Positions 1 to 5,563 of a DNA stretch of 5,563 nt are shown here, piece after piece. The stretch comes from Clostridiales bacterium (GTDB lineage: Bacteria > Bacillota > Clostridia > Lachnospirales > Lachnospiraceae), in the NCBI GenBank assembly GCA_019418195.1, contig DYCJ01000002.1, positions 1 through 5,563 on the forward strand, read 5' to 3'. Made by a program: the position numbers and the translations under genes. The notes beneath the pieces were generated by a model. That model was not told where the DNA came from and searched no databases. It saw only the letters and a program-made list of their open reading frames with translations. The first letter of the stretch is position 1. Each line of letters opens with the position of its first letter.

Positions 1-1
1 G

Positions 2-46
2 GTCATCGAGCGGCTGTGCCGCGAGATGAGCGAGGTATCGCGGTGA
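2..46 (+). CDS. C-terminal tail of upstream gene, possibly S-adenosylmethionine decarboxylase (SpeD)
   Basis: The window opens inside a reading frame that ends at TGA 44-46; only 14 residues are visible, VIERLCREMSEVSR. The stretch LCREMSEV resembles the C-terminal LWKEMREI of the E. coli-type SpeD, as I remember that sequence, and a speD gene just before speA-speE would supply the decarboxylated AdoMet that SpeE needs. If correct, the protein would be a pyruvoyl enzyme made by self-cleavage of a proenzyme. Fourteen residues are too few for a firm family call, and the E. coli protein continues a few residues further than this one. That a gene ends here is likely, because the frame stops just before a strong hairpin and 75 nt before the next start. 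Its identity as SpeD is inference from a short resemblance and from context. Confidence 0.45.
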   Translation, partial: VIERLCREMSEVSR

Positions 47-47
47 G

Positions 48-87
48 CGGATGGGGAGATGAAATCTCCCCCATCCGATTCCGGATG
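48..87 (+). promoter_or_regulatory. Strong hairpin after the upstream stop, with a competing second hairpin
   Basis: Bases 48-60 pair with 64-77 in a 13-bp stem with a GAA loop and one bulged C at 68. The hairpin begins one base after the upstream stop codon. The right arm 72-77 (CATCCG) is also complementary to 82-87 (CGGATG), giving an alternative 6-bp stem with an ATTC loop, because CGGATG occurs at both 48-53 and 82-87. No T-run follows either stem, so this is not a standard intrinsic terminator. It may instead be an mRNA processing or 3'-end stabilising structure that separates the upstream cistron from speA. Function is inference; the pairing is visible directly. Confidence 0.5.
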
Positions 88-110
88 CACACGCCGCAAT
101 CATACATGGC

Positions 111-116
111 GGAGGT
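111..116 (+). promoter_or_regulatory. Ribosome binding site that fixes the speA start
   Basis: GGAGGT lies 5 nt before ATG 122. It favours 122 over the in-frame upstream ATG at 59, which sits inside the hairpin stem, has no Shine-Dalgarno sequence and would add 21 residues (MKSPPSDSG...) that do not look like the family N-terminus. Confidence 0.85.
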
Positions 117-121
117 TTAAG

Positions 122-1576
122 ATGGAGAGATCATTACAGAAGAGAGCGCCGATCTACGAGGCGCTGGAACGTTTCCGGCGGAACAGAGTCGTACCTTTTG
201 ACGTGCCGGGGCATAAGCACGGCAGAGGGAATCCGGAGCTGGTGGAGCTTCTGGGAGAACGATGCGTCAGCATTGACGTGAATTCCATGAAGCCCCTCGA
301 CAATCTGTGCCACCCGGTATCGGTCATCAAGGAGGCGGAAGAGCTGGCGGCGGATGCATTTGGAGCGGAACACGCATTTCTGATGGTGGGAGGAACGACA
401 TCGGCCGTCCAGACCATGATCCTGTCCTGCTGCAAGAAAGGGGACAAGATTATCCTGCCGAGAAATGTGCACCGCAGCGCCATCAATGCAATGGTGCTCT
501 GCGGAGCAAAGCCGATCTATGTCAATCCGGACGTGGATCAGAGACTGGGCATTTCGCTGGGGATGAAGCGCGCTGATGTGGAGCGGGCGATCGAGGAGAA
601 CCCGGACGCAGTTGCAGTGTTCGTCAACAATCCGACCTATTACGGTGTCTGCTCCGACCTGAAGGCGATCGTGAAGATGGCCCACGCAAAGGGGATGAAA
701 GTGCTGGCGGATGAGGCACACGGGACACATTTTTATTTCGGAAAAAATCTTCCGGTTTCTGCGATGGAGGCGGGAGCGGATATCGCGTCTGTGAGTATGC
801 ACAAATCCGGCGGAAGTCTGACACAGAGCTCTTTCCTGCTGACCGGAAAGGGGATGCATCCGGGGTACATCCGGCAGATCATCAATCTGACACAGACTAC
901 AAGCGGTTCCTATCTGCTCCTGTCCAGTCTGGATATCTCCCGCAGAAATCTGGCGCTGCGCGGGGAGGAATCTTTCCGTATGGTGACGGAACTGGCGGAA
1001 TACGCCAGAAAAGAGATCAATCAGATCGGCGATTACTATGCGTTCGGCAGGGAGATGGTGAATGGAGACAGCATTTTCGATTTCGATCCGACGAAGCTGT
1101 CCATCCATACACTGGACATCGGGCTTGCCGGGATCGAGGTCTATGACATTCTGAGAGATGAGTACGATATTCAGATCGAGTTCGGAGATCTGGGAAATAT
1201 CCTTGCCTACCTGTCTATCGGCGACCGGATACGGGAGGTGGAGCGGCTTGTGACCGCCCTTGCGGATCTGAAGCGCAGATATAAGAAAGACAAGACAGGA
1301 ATGCTCTCTCAGGAATACATTGCACCGAAAGTCGTCATGACGCCTCAGGATTCTTTCTATGCGGAGAAAGAATCGCTGCCGCTGGAGGAGACGAGAGGCA
1401 GGATCTGCTCCGAATTCGTCATGTGCTATCCGCCGGGAATACCGGTACTGGCTCCGGGAGAGGAGATCACGGATGAGATCATCAATTATATTGTCTATGC
1501 GAAAGAAAAAGGATGCTCCATGACCGGGCCGGAGGACGAGCGGATCGAGCGGCTGAACGTCCTGACGGAAAGATAG
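122..1576 (+). CDS. speA: Fold-type I PLP-dependent Arg/Lys/Orn decarboxylase, probably arginine decarboxylase
   Basis: The predicted 484-residue cytoplasmic enzyme decarboxylates a basic amino acid using PLP. In this operon arginine to agmatine is the likely reaction, because an agmatinase-family gene follows. It is of the short type (Bacillus SpeA/YaaO-like, about 480-490 aa), starting directly at the PLP-domain lead-in (PFDVPGHKHG, residues 25-34) without the N-terminal wing domain of the large E. coli inducible decarboxylases. Visible motifs are GGTTSAVQ at 90-97 (cofactor phosphate region), DEAHGTHF at 197-204 (Asp197 facing the pyridine nitrogen, His200 near the ring), and SMHKSGGSLTQSS at 225-237 with Lys228 as the Schiff-base lysine. 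The C-terminal domain carries the family signature CYPPGIPVLAPGEE at 435-448. The start at 122 is supported by GGAGGT. SpeE follows after 56 nt. Lysine or ornithine specificity cannot be excluded from sequence; the arginine call rests on context. The catalytic set is complete, with no sign of truncation or frameshift. Confidence 0.9.
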   Translation: MERSLQKRAPIYEALERFRRNRVVPFDVPGHKHGRGNPELVELLGERCVSIDVNSMKPLDNLCHPVSVIKEAEELAADAFGAEHAFLMVGGTTSAVQTMILSCCKKGDKIILPRNVHRSAINAMVLCGAKPIYVNPDVDQRLGISLGMKRADVERAIEENPDAVAVFVNNPTYYGVCSDLKAIVKMAHAKGMKVLADEAHGTHFYFGKNLPVSAMEAGADIASVSMHKSGGSLTQSSFLLTGKGMHPGYIRQIINLTQTTSGSYLLLSSLDISRRNLALRGEESFRMVTELAEYARKEINQIGDYYAFGREMVNGDSIFDFDPTKLSIHTLDIGLAGIEVYDILRDEYDIQIEFGDLGNILAYLSIGDRIREVERLVTALADLKRRYKKDKTGMLSQEYIAPKVVMTPQDSFYAEKESLPLEETRGRICSEFVMCYPPGIPVLAPGEEITDEIINYIVYAKEKGCSMTGPEDERIERLNVLTER

Positions 1577-1632
1577 AGAAGGAATACGTTTGCAGTGAGA
1601 TTGCATATTTTTGAGAAGGAGAGAGAATCTAT

Positions 1633-2487
1633 ATGGAAATGTGGTTTTCGGATATACATACGGACGGTGTGAAGTTGTCCATCCGCATTGAAGAACAGCT
1701 CTTTAGTGCCCAGAGCGATATCCAGAGGATTGACGTACTTGAGTCAAAAGATTTCGGGAAGATCCTTGTTGTGGACGGAGATCTGATGCTGACCGAGCGG
1801 GATGAATTTATCTACCATGAGATGATCACCCATGTGCCGATGGCAGTGCATCCGGATGTAAAGCGTGTGCTTGTGGTAGGCGGAGGCGATGGCGGAGTCG
1901 TCAGAGAGCTGATCAAATATGACACGATAGAAACGATCGACGTGGTGGAGCCGGACCCGCTGCTGGTGGAGGTGTGCCGGAAATATATTCCGGAGATCGC
2001 CAACAGTCTGGCAGACGATAGAGTGGAAATTTTTAATGAAGACGGTCTGCGGTTTATACGGTCGAAGAGTGACGCTTACGACCTGATCATCATTGATTCC
2101 CCAAATCCGTTCGGAGCAGGGGAGGGGCTGTTTACGAAGGAGTTCTATGGCAACTGTTACAATGCGCTCCATGAGGACGGCGTTATGATCAATCAGAACG
2201 AGAGTCCGTTCTATACGGAGGAGGCGTTCCAGTGCCAGAGAATGCACAAGCGGATACTGGAGACATTTCCGATCTGCCGTGTGTATCAGGCGCATATCCC
2301 GTCGTATCCGTCAGGCCACTGGCTGTTCGGATTTGCGTCGAAGAAATATCACCCTCTGGATGATCTGGATAAAGTAGGCTGGAAACTCAAGGGAATACAT
2401 ACAAAATATTATGAGCCAAGACTTCACGCCGGGGTGTTCGCGCTTCCGGCATATGTGGAAGCTCTGCTGGAGGATGTAGAGAGATGA
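1633..2487 (+). CDS. speE: Polyamine aminopropyltransferase (spermidine synthase)
   Basis: The 284-residue protein is of usual length for bacterial SpeE. The family transfers an aminopropyl group from decarboxylated AdoMet to an amine, normally putrescine, giving spermidine and methylthioadenosine. A short N-terminal beta domain leads into TERDEFIYHEMITHVPM at 54-70 (Tyr61 and His62 near the substrate), then the Rossmann motif GGGDGG at 83-88, VVEPDP at 104-109 (Glu106 expected to hold the ribose), EDG at 136-138, and the catalytic loop IIIDSPNPFGAGE at 152-164 with Asp155 as the expected base. PSYPSGHW at 223-230 is close to the Bacillus form of the amine-binding loop. Oddly, position 158 is Asn where E. 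coli has Asp and, as I recall, B. subtilis has Glu. An AGGAG at 1617-1621 lies 11 nt before ATG 1633; a second in-frame ATG at 1639 is a less well placed alternative. The stop overlaps the speB start by 4 nt. Agmatine as acceptor instead of putrescine is possible. Confidence 0.93.
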   Translation: MEMWFSDIHTDGVKLSIRIEEQLFSAQSDIQRIDVLESKDFGKILVVDGDLMLTERDEFIYHEMITHVPMAVHPDVKRVLVVGGGDGGVVRELIKYDTIETIDVVEPDPLLVEVCRKYIPEIANSLADDRVEIFNEDGLRFIRSKSDAYDLIIIDSPNPFGAGEGLFTKEFYGNCYNALHEDGVMINQNESPFYTEEAFQCQRMHKRILETFPICRVYQAHIPSYPSGHWLFGFASKKYHPLDDLDKVGWKLKGIHTKYYEPRLHAGVFALPAYVEALLEDVER

Positions 2488-3380
2488 TATGGAAGAATAC
2501 AGTGAATTTTATCGGATGTGACGCGCAGTATGAAGAGGCGCGTGTCGTGATCTTCGGCGCGCCCTTTGATTCAACAACGTCATTCCGCCCGGGGACACGC
2601 TTTGCGGGACAGGCGGTGAGGAATGATTCCTATGGGCTGGAGATCTACAGCCCGTATCAGGATAAGGAGCTGCCGGAAAATGTCGTATACGACTGCGGAG
2701 ACCTTGAGCTGGCAATCGGCAGTTCCTCGAAAGTGCTGGGGCAGATCGAGGACTGCGCGCGGGATATCTTAAGAGACGGGAAGCTGCCGTTTATGATCGG
2801 CGGAGAGCATCTGGTAACGCTCGGGGGTGTACGCGCTGCGGTGGAGAAATATCCGGATATGCATATCATCCATTTTGACGCACACACAGATCTGAGGCAG
2901 GATTATCTGGGTGTGGAGCTTTCCCACGCCTGCGTGATCCGGAGGTGCTGGGAAGTGCTGGAGCAGACCGGGAAAAATAGAACGGACGCTGGTGACGGGC
3001 GTATCCATCAGTTCGGCATCCGCTCCGGAGAAAGAGAAGAGTTTGACTGGGCGCGGGCGGGACATACGGATTTTCATCCGTTTACACTGGACGGACTGGA
3101 TGCGGTACTGGAACAGATCGGCGATGCGCCGGTGTATTTTACAGTGGATCTGGATGTGATGGACCCGTCGGCATTTCCGGGAACAGGAACGCCGGAGCCG
3201 GGCGGCATTGATTTTCTTACCGCAATGCGCGGCGTGACGAAGGTGTGTGAAAGAGTGACTCTGATCGGATGTGATGTAAACGAACTGTGTCCGCCCTGCG
3301 ATCCGACGGGGGCGTCTACGGCGGCAGCTTGCAAGATCATCCGGGAGATGCTCATTGCGATTGCGAACCGGCAGGACTGA
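2484..3380 (+). CDS. speB: Agmatinase-family ureohydrolase
   Basis: The 298-residue member of the arginase/agmatinase family hydrolyses a guanidino group to an amine plus urea; the expected reaction is agmatine to putrescine. The binuclear Mn site is complete: GGEH with His109, FDAHTD at 131-136 (Asp132, His134, Asp136) and VDLDVMDP at 221-228 (Asp222, Asp224). GTGTPEPGG at 233-241 and the C-terminal DVNELCPPCDPTG at 264-276 are further family signatures. The start ATG overlaps the speE stop as ATGA, with GGAGG at 2469-2473 inside the end of speE, so translation is probably coupled. A segment around residues 160-172 (EQTGKNRTDAGDG) looks longer than in E. coli SpeB as I remember it. The family also contains enzymes acting on N1-aminopropylagmatine to yield spermidine directly; sequence inspection cannot separate the two activities, and the tight coupling to an aminopropyltransferase keeps that option open. 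Confidence 0.92.
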   Translation: MIWKNTVNFIGCDAQYEEARVVIFGAPFDSTTSFRPGTRFAGQAVRNDSYGLEIYSPYQDKELPENVVYDCGDLELAIGSSSKVLGQIEDCARDILRDGKLPFMIGGEHLVTLGGVRAAVEKYPDMHIIHFDAHTDLRQDYLGVELSHACVIRRCWEVLEQTGKNRTDAGDGRIHQFGIRSGEREEFDWARAGHTDFHPFTLDGLDAVLEQIGDAPVYFTVDLDVMDPSAFPGTGTPEPGGIDFLTAMRGVTKVCERVTLIGCDVNELCPPCDPTGASTAAACKIIREMLIAIANRQD

Positions 3381-3434
3381 AAGTGAAAAACAAAAGGAAG
3401 AATGAACAAAGAAATAGAAGAGTAAAAACTCAGG

Positions 3435-3441
3435 AAAGGAG
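3435..3441 (+). promoter_or_regulatory. Ribosome binding site that fixes the start of the dehydrogenase gene
   Basis: AAAGGAG lies 7 nt before ATG 3449. The frame is open further upstream to an ATG at 3287, but that extension lies mostly inside speB in another frame and is Arg/Lys-rich junk, whereas residue 1 from 3449 begins the Rossmann beta strand at once (MGKVMVIGCGG). Confidence 0.85.
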
Positions 3442-3448
3442 ACTGATC

Positions 3449-4651
3449 ATGGGAAAGGTAATGGTAATCGGCTGCGGAGGCGTGGCAAGTGTGGCAATTC
3501 ATAAAATCTGTCAGAACAGCGAGGTGTTCTCCGAGCTGTGCATCGCCAGCAGGACAGTGTCGAAATGTGACGCACTGAAAGAGAAACTGCAGGGGACAAC
3601 GAAGACAAAGATTACAACCGCTCAGGTGGATGCGGATAATGTGGAGGAACTGACAGCTCTGATCAAAAAGGAGCAGCCGGAGGTAGTCCTCAATCTGGCA
3701 CTGCCCTATCAGGATCTGACGATCATGGATGCGTGTCTGGCGGCAGGTGTGCACTATATCGATACGGCGAACTATGAACCGGAGGATACGGCCAAGTTCG
3801 AGTATAAATGGCAGTGGGCTTACCGGGAGAAATATGAGAAAGCCGGACTTACGGCTCTTCTCGGAAGCGGATTTGATCCCGGAGTTACAAGTGTATTTTC
3901 CGCCTATGCATTGAAACATTATTTTGACGAAATAAACTATATTGATATCTTAGACTGCAATGCGGGGGACCACGGCTATCCGTTTGCAACGAATTTCAAC
4001 CCGGAGATCAACATCCGCGAGGTGTCTGCAAAAGGTTCCTACTGGGAAGACGGACACTGGGTAGAGACAGAGCCTATGGAGATCAAGCGCGTCTATAATT
4101 TCCCGGAGATCGGAGAGAAGGATATGTATCTGCTCCATCACGAGGAAATCGAGTCACTGGCGCTCAATATCCCAGGAATTAAGAGAATCCGCTTCTTTAT
4201 GACATTCGGCGAGAGTTATCTGACACACCTGCGTTGTCTGGAAGATGTGGGAATGACATCGATCGAGCCGATCATGTATGAGGGAAAAGAGATTGTGCCG
4301 CTGCAGTTTTTGAAAGCGGTACTGCCGGATCCGTCTTCCCTTGGTCCGAGGACGAAAGGCAAGACGAATATCGGGTGCATTTTCATCGGAAAGAAAGACG
4401 GACAGGAGAAGAAACTGTACATCTACAATACGTGTGACCATCAGGAGTGCTATAAAGAGGTGGGCTCACAGGCGGTCGCGTACACAACAGGCGTGCCGGC
4501 AATGATCGGCGCAATGATGGTGATGACAGGTACATGGAAGAAACCGGGCGTCTACAATATGGAAGAGTTCGATCCGGATCCGTTTATGGATGCCCTGAAT
4601 AAATGGGGGCTGCCGTGGAAGATCAGCGAAGATCCGGAGCTGGTAGACTAA
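3449..4651 (+). CDS. Carboxynorspermidine/carboxyspermidine dehydrogenase (saccharopine dehydrogenase family)
   Basis: The 400-residue cytoplasmic enzyme has the saccharopine dehydrogenase fold. In polyamine clusters this family condenses aspartate-beta-semialdehyde with a diamine and reduces the imine with NADPH: putrescine gives carboxyspermidine, diaminopropane gives carboxynorspermidine. The N-terminal Rossmann motif GCGGVASVA is at 8-16, IASRT at 32-36 would contact the cofactor ribose phosphate, LNLALPYQD at 81-89 follows the last Rossmann strands, and GSGFDPGVTSVF at 139-150 is a strong family motif leading into the substrate domain; GVPAMIGAMMVMTG at 348-361 lies near the C-terminus. 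Length agrees with the roughly 400-residue Vibrio-type enzyme. The nspC gene follows 55 nt downstream, which makes the polyamine role far more likely than lysine metabolism. The 68-nt leader after speB is A-rich with no evident structure. Agmatine as the amine substrate, giving carboxyaminopropylagmatine, is an alternative that homology cannot exclude. Confidence 0.88.
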   Translation: MGKVMVIGCGGVASVAIHKICQNSEVFSELCIASRTVSKCDALKEKLQGTTKTKITTAQVDADNVEELTALIKKEQPEVVLNLALPYQDLTIMDACLAAGVHYIDTANYEPEDTAKFEYKWQWAYREKYEKAGLTALLGSGFDPGVTSVFSAYALKHYFDEINYIDILDCNAGDHGYPFATNFNPEINIREVSAKGSYWEDGHWVETEPMEIKRVYNFPEIGEKDMYLLHHEEIESLALNIPGIKRIRFFMTFGESYLTHLRCLEDVGMTSIEPIMYEGKEIVPLQFLKAVLPDPSSLGPRTKGKTNIGCIFIGKKDGQEKKLYIYNTCDHQECYKEVGSQAVAYTTGVPAMIGAMMVMTGTWKKPGVYNMEEFDPDPFMDALNKWGLPWKISEDPELVD

Positions 4652-4706
4652 AAGCCTGAAAAGGATCATGCAGAGAGGCAGATAAGCAGGAAGACAGGGG
4701 CAGGAT

Positions 4707-5563
4707 ATGAAAAAAAGTGAACTCAGAACGCCCTGCTATGTGGTGCAGGAGCGGAAATTAAGAGAAAATCTGGAAATATTAAGAGAAATACGCGAGGAGA
4801 CGGGATGCCATATTCTGCTGGCGCAGAAAGCATTTTCCATGTACCGGGTATATCCTCTGATCGGGCAGTATCTGGACGGTGCGACCGCAAGCGGACTCCA
4901 CGAGGCAAGGCTGGGATACGAGGAGATGGGAAAGGAAAATCACATCTTCTCACCTGCCTACAAAGAGGAAGAAATGCCGGAGATCCTGAGGATGTGCGAT
5001 CACATTGTATTCAATTCCCCGGCCCAGTTCCGGAAGTATAAGGATCAGGTCAGGGCATGCGGATGCGGGAATGACGGGCAGGGCATCTCTGCGGCTGCAG
5101 GAGATATGCATGGCGAGTGCACTGGCAGCAGGAGCATGGGACTTCGGATCAATCCGGAGTGCTCCACACAGGAAGGTCACGCGATTTATGATCCATGCGC
5201 CCCGTTTTCAAGACTGGGAACGACTCTGGAGCAGATGCAGGCAGAGCTGACAGAAGAGGAAATCAGTGAACTGGACGGACTTCATTTCCATACGCTGTGC
5301 GAGCAGAATTCGGATGATCTGGCGACGACATTGAGAGTGATCGAGGAGAAATTCGGGAAATATCTCTACCAGATGAAATGGGTGAACTTTGGCGGAGGGC
5401 ATCATATCACGCGGAAGGACTACGATCTTGAGCTGCTGAAGAAATGTATCCGTCATGTGAAAGAGACTTATGATGTGGAAGTCTATCTGGAGCCGGGTGA
5501 GGCTGTGGCGCTCAATGCCGGAGAGTTGATAACGGAAGTGCTTGAGGTTGTGGACCTGTCTCT
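4707..5563 (+). CDS. nspC: Carboxynorspermidine/carboxyspermidine decarboxylase, partial at the 3' side
   Basis: The frame runs from ATG 4707 to the window edge without a stop: 285 codons, against about 380 for the family, so roughly the last 90 residues, including part of the beta domain and its active-site Cys, lie beyond the window. It is a fold-type III (alanine-racemase-like) PLP enzyme that removes CO2 from carboxyspermidine or carboxynorspermidine. Visible motifs are TPCYVV at 8-13, LLAQKAFS at 37-44 with the PLP lysine Lys41, ATASGLHEARLG at 59-70, GLRINPECSTQE at 145-156, YDPCAPFSRLG at 161-171, LHFHTLCEQN at 192-201 (His195), the phosphate-binding GGGHH at 229-233 and EPGEA at 262-266. 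The start has AGGGG at 4696-4700, 6 nt upstream. Residues about 118-143 (Gly/Ser/Ala-rich) appear to be extra compared with the family, in frame. The gene forms a pathway pair with the dehydrogenase just upstream. Confidence 0.92.
   Translation, partial: MKKSELRTPCYVVQERKLRENLEILREIREETGCHILLAQKAFSMYRVYPLIGQYLDGATASGLHEARLGYEEMGKENHIFSPAYKEEEMPEILRMCDHIVFNSPAQFRKYKDQVRACGCGNDGQGISAAAGDMHGECTGSRSMGLRINPECSTQEGHAIYDPCAPFSRLGTTLEQMQAELTEEEISELDGLHFHTLCEQNSDDLATTLRVIEEKFGKYLYQMKWVNFGGGHHITRKDYDLELLKKCIRHVKETYDVEVYLEPGEAVALNAGELITEVLEVVDLS

Noticed and set aside
59..121. N-terminal extension of the decarboxylase from ATG 59
   Set aside because: The ATG lies in a hairpin stem, lacks a ribosome binding site, and the added residues are not family-like; ATG 122 has GGAGGT at ideal spacing.
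134..1606. Minus-strand open frame of 490 codons opposite speA
   Set aside because: Its product is rich in Arg, His, Gln and Cys with no family motif, and it mirrors the codon pattern of the well-supported speA gene. It is an antisense shadow.
1591..1612. Possible intrinsic terminator between speA and speE: a small stem (1591-1595 with 1601-1605) followed by five T
   Set aside because: The stem is only 5 bp including one G-T pair, too weak for a terminator, and it lies inside what appears to be one operon.
3287..3448. N-terminal extension of the dehydrogenase from ATG 3287
   Set aside because: It mostly overlaps the end of speB in another frame and gives a basic, low-complexity peptide before the Rossmann strand; AAAGGAG supports 3449.
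3074..3919. Minus-strand open frame of 281 codons opposite the speB/dehydrogenase junction, with a short hydrophobic run
   Set aside because: It spans two well-supported + strand genes, has no recognisable motif, and its hydrophobic patch comes from the A-rich intergenic leader read in reverse.
3449..4651. Saccharopine dehydrogenase of lysine metabolism
   Set aside because: The fold is shared, but the neighbouring nspC and polyamine genes and the roughly 400-residue length favour carboxynorspermidine dehydrogenase.
4805..5250. Two + strand open frames of about 80 codons (4805-5041 and 5005-5250)
   Set aside because: Both lie within nspC in other frames. The nspC frame is open from 4707 to the window edge and carries all family motifs, so these are shadows.
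1..5563. Mobile elements, CRISPR arrays, tRNA or rRNA genes, phage genes
   Set aside because: No long repeats, transposase motifs, spaced repeats or RNA-gene signatures were seen; coding genes fill almost the whole window.

Overview
The window is one stretch of a polyamine biosynthesis operon, with every supported gene on the + strand. Moderate GC, strong AGGAGG-type ribosome binding sites, short gaps and the protein types all suggest a member of the Bacillota, most like gut Clostridia of the Lachnospiraceae kind. That placement is inference from style and gene content; no marker gene is present.

Layout: positions 2-46 hold the last 14 codons of an upstream gene, whose tail resembles the C-terminus of S-adenosylmethionine decarboxylase (SpeD). 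A strong hairpin follows at 48-77. Then come a fold-type I Arg/Lys/Orn decarboxylase (122-1576, speA-like), an aminopropyltransferase/spermidine synthase (1633-2487, speE), an agmatinase-family ureohydrolase (2484-3380, speB, overlapping speE by 4 nt), a carboxynorspermidine dehydrogenase-type saccharopine-dehydrogenase-fold protein (3449-4651), and the first 285 codons of carboxynorspermidine decarboxylase (4707 to the window end, nspC), cut by the window edge. No gap between genes exceeds 75 nt. I see no RNA gene, mobile element, CRISPR array, confident sigma-70 promoter or canonical terminator.

How the genes work together: the decarboxylase would make agmatine from arginine, and the ureohydrolase would release urea to give putrescine. 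Two chemically different ways of adding an aminopropyl group then sit in the same operon. SpeE uses decarboxylated AdoMet. The dehydrogenase/decarboxylase pair uses aspartate-beta-semialdehyde plus NADPH, followed by decarboxylation. The set could equally work in a different order, aminopropylating agmatine first and removing urea last; gene content alone cannot decide. The points most worth a second look are this double route, an Asn in place of the second acidic residue of the SpeE catalytic loop, an extra segment in NspC, and the competing hairpins before speA.
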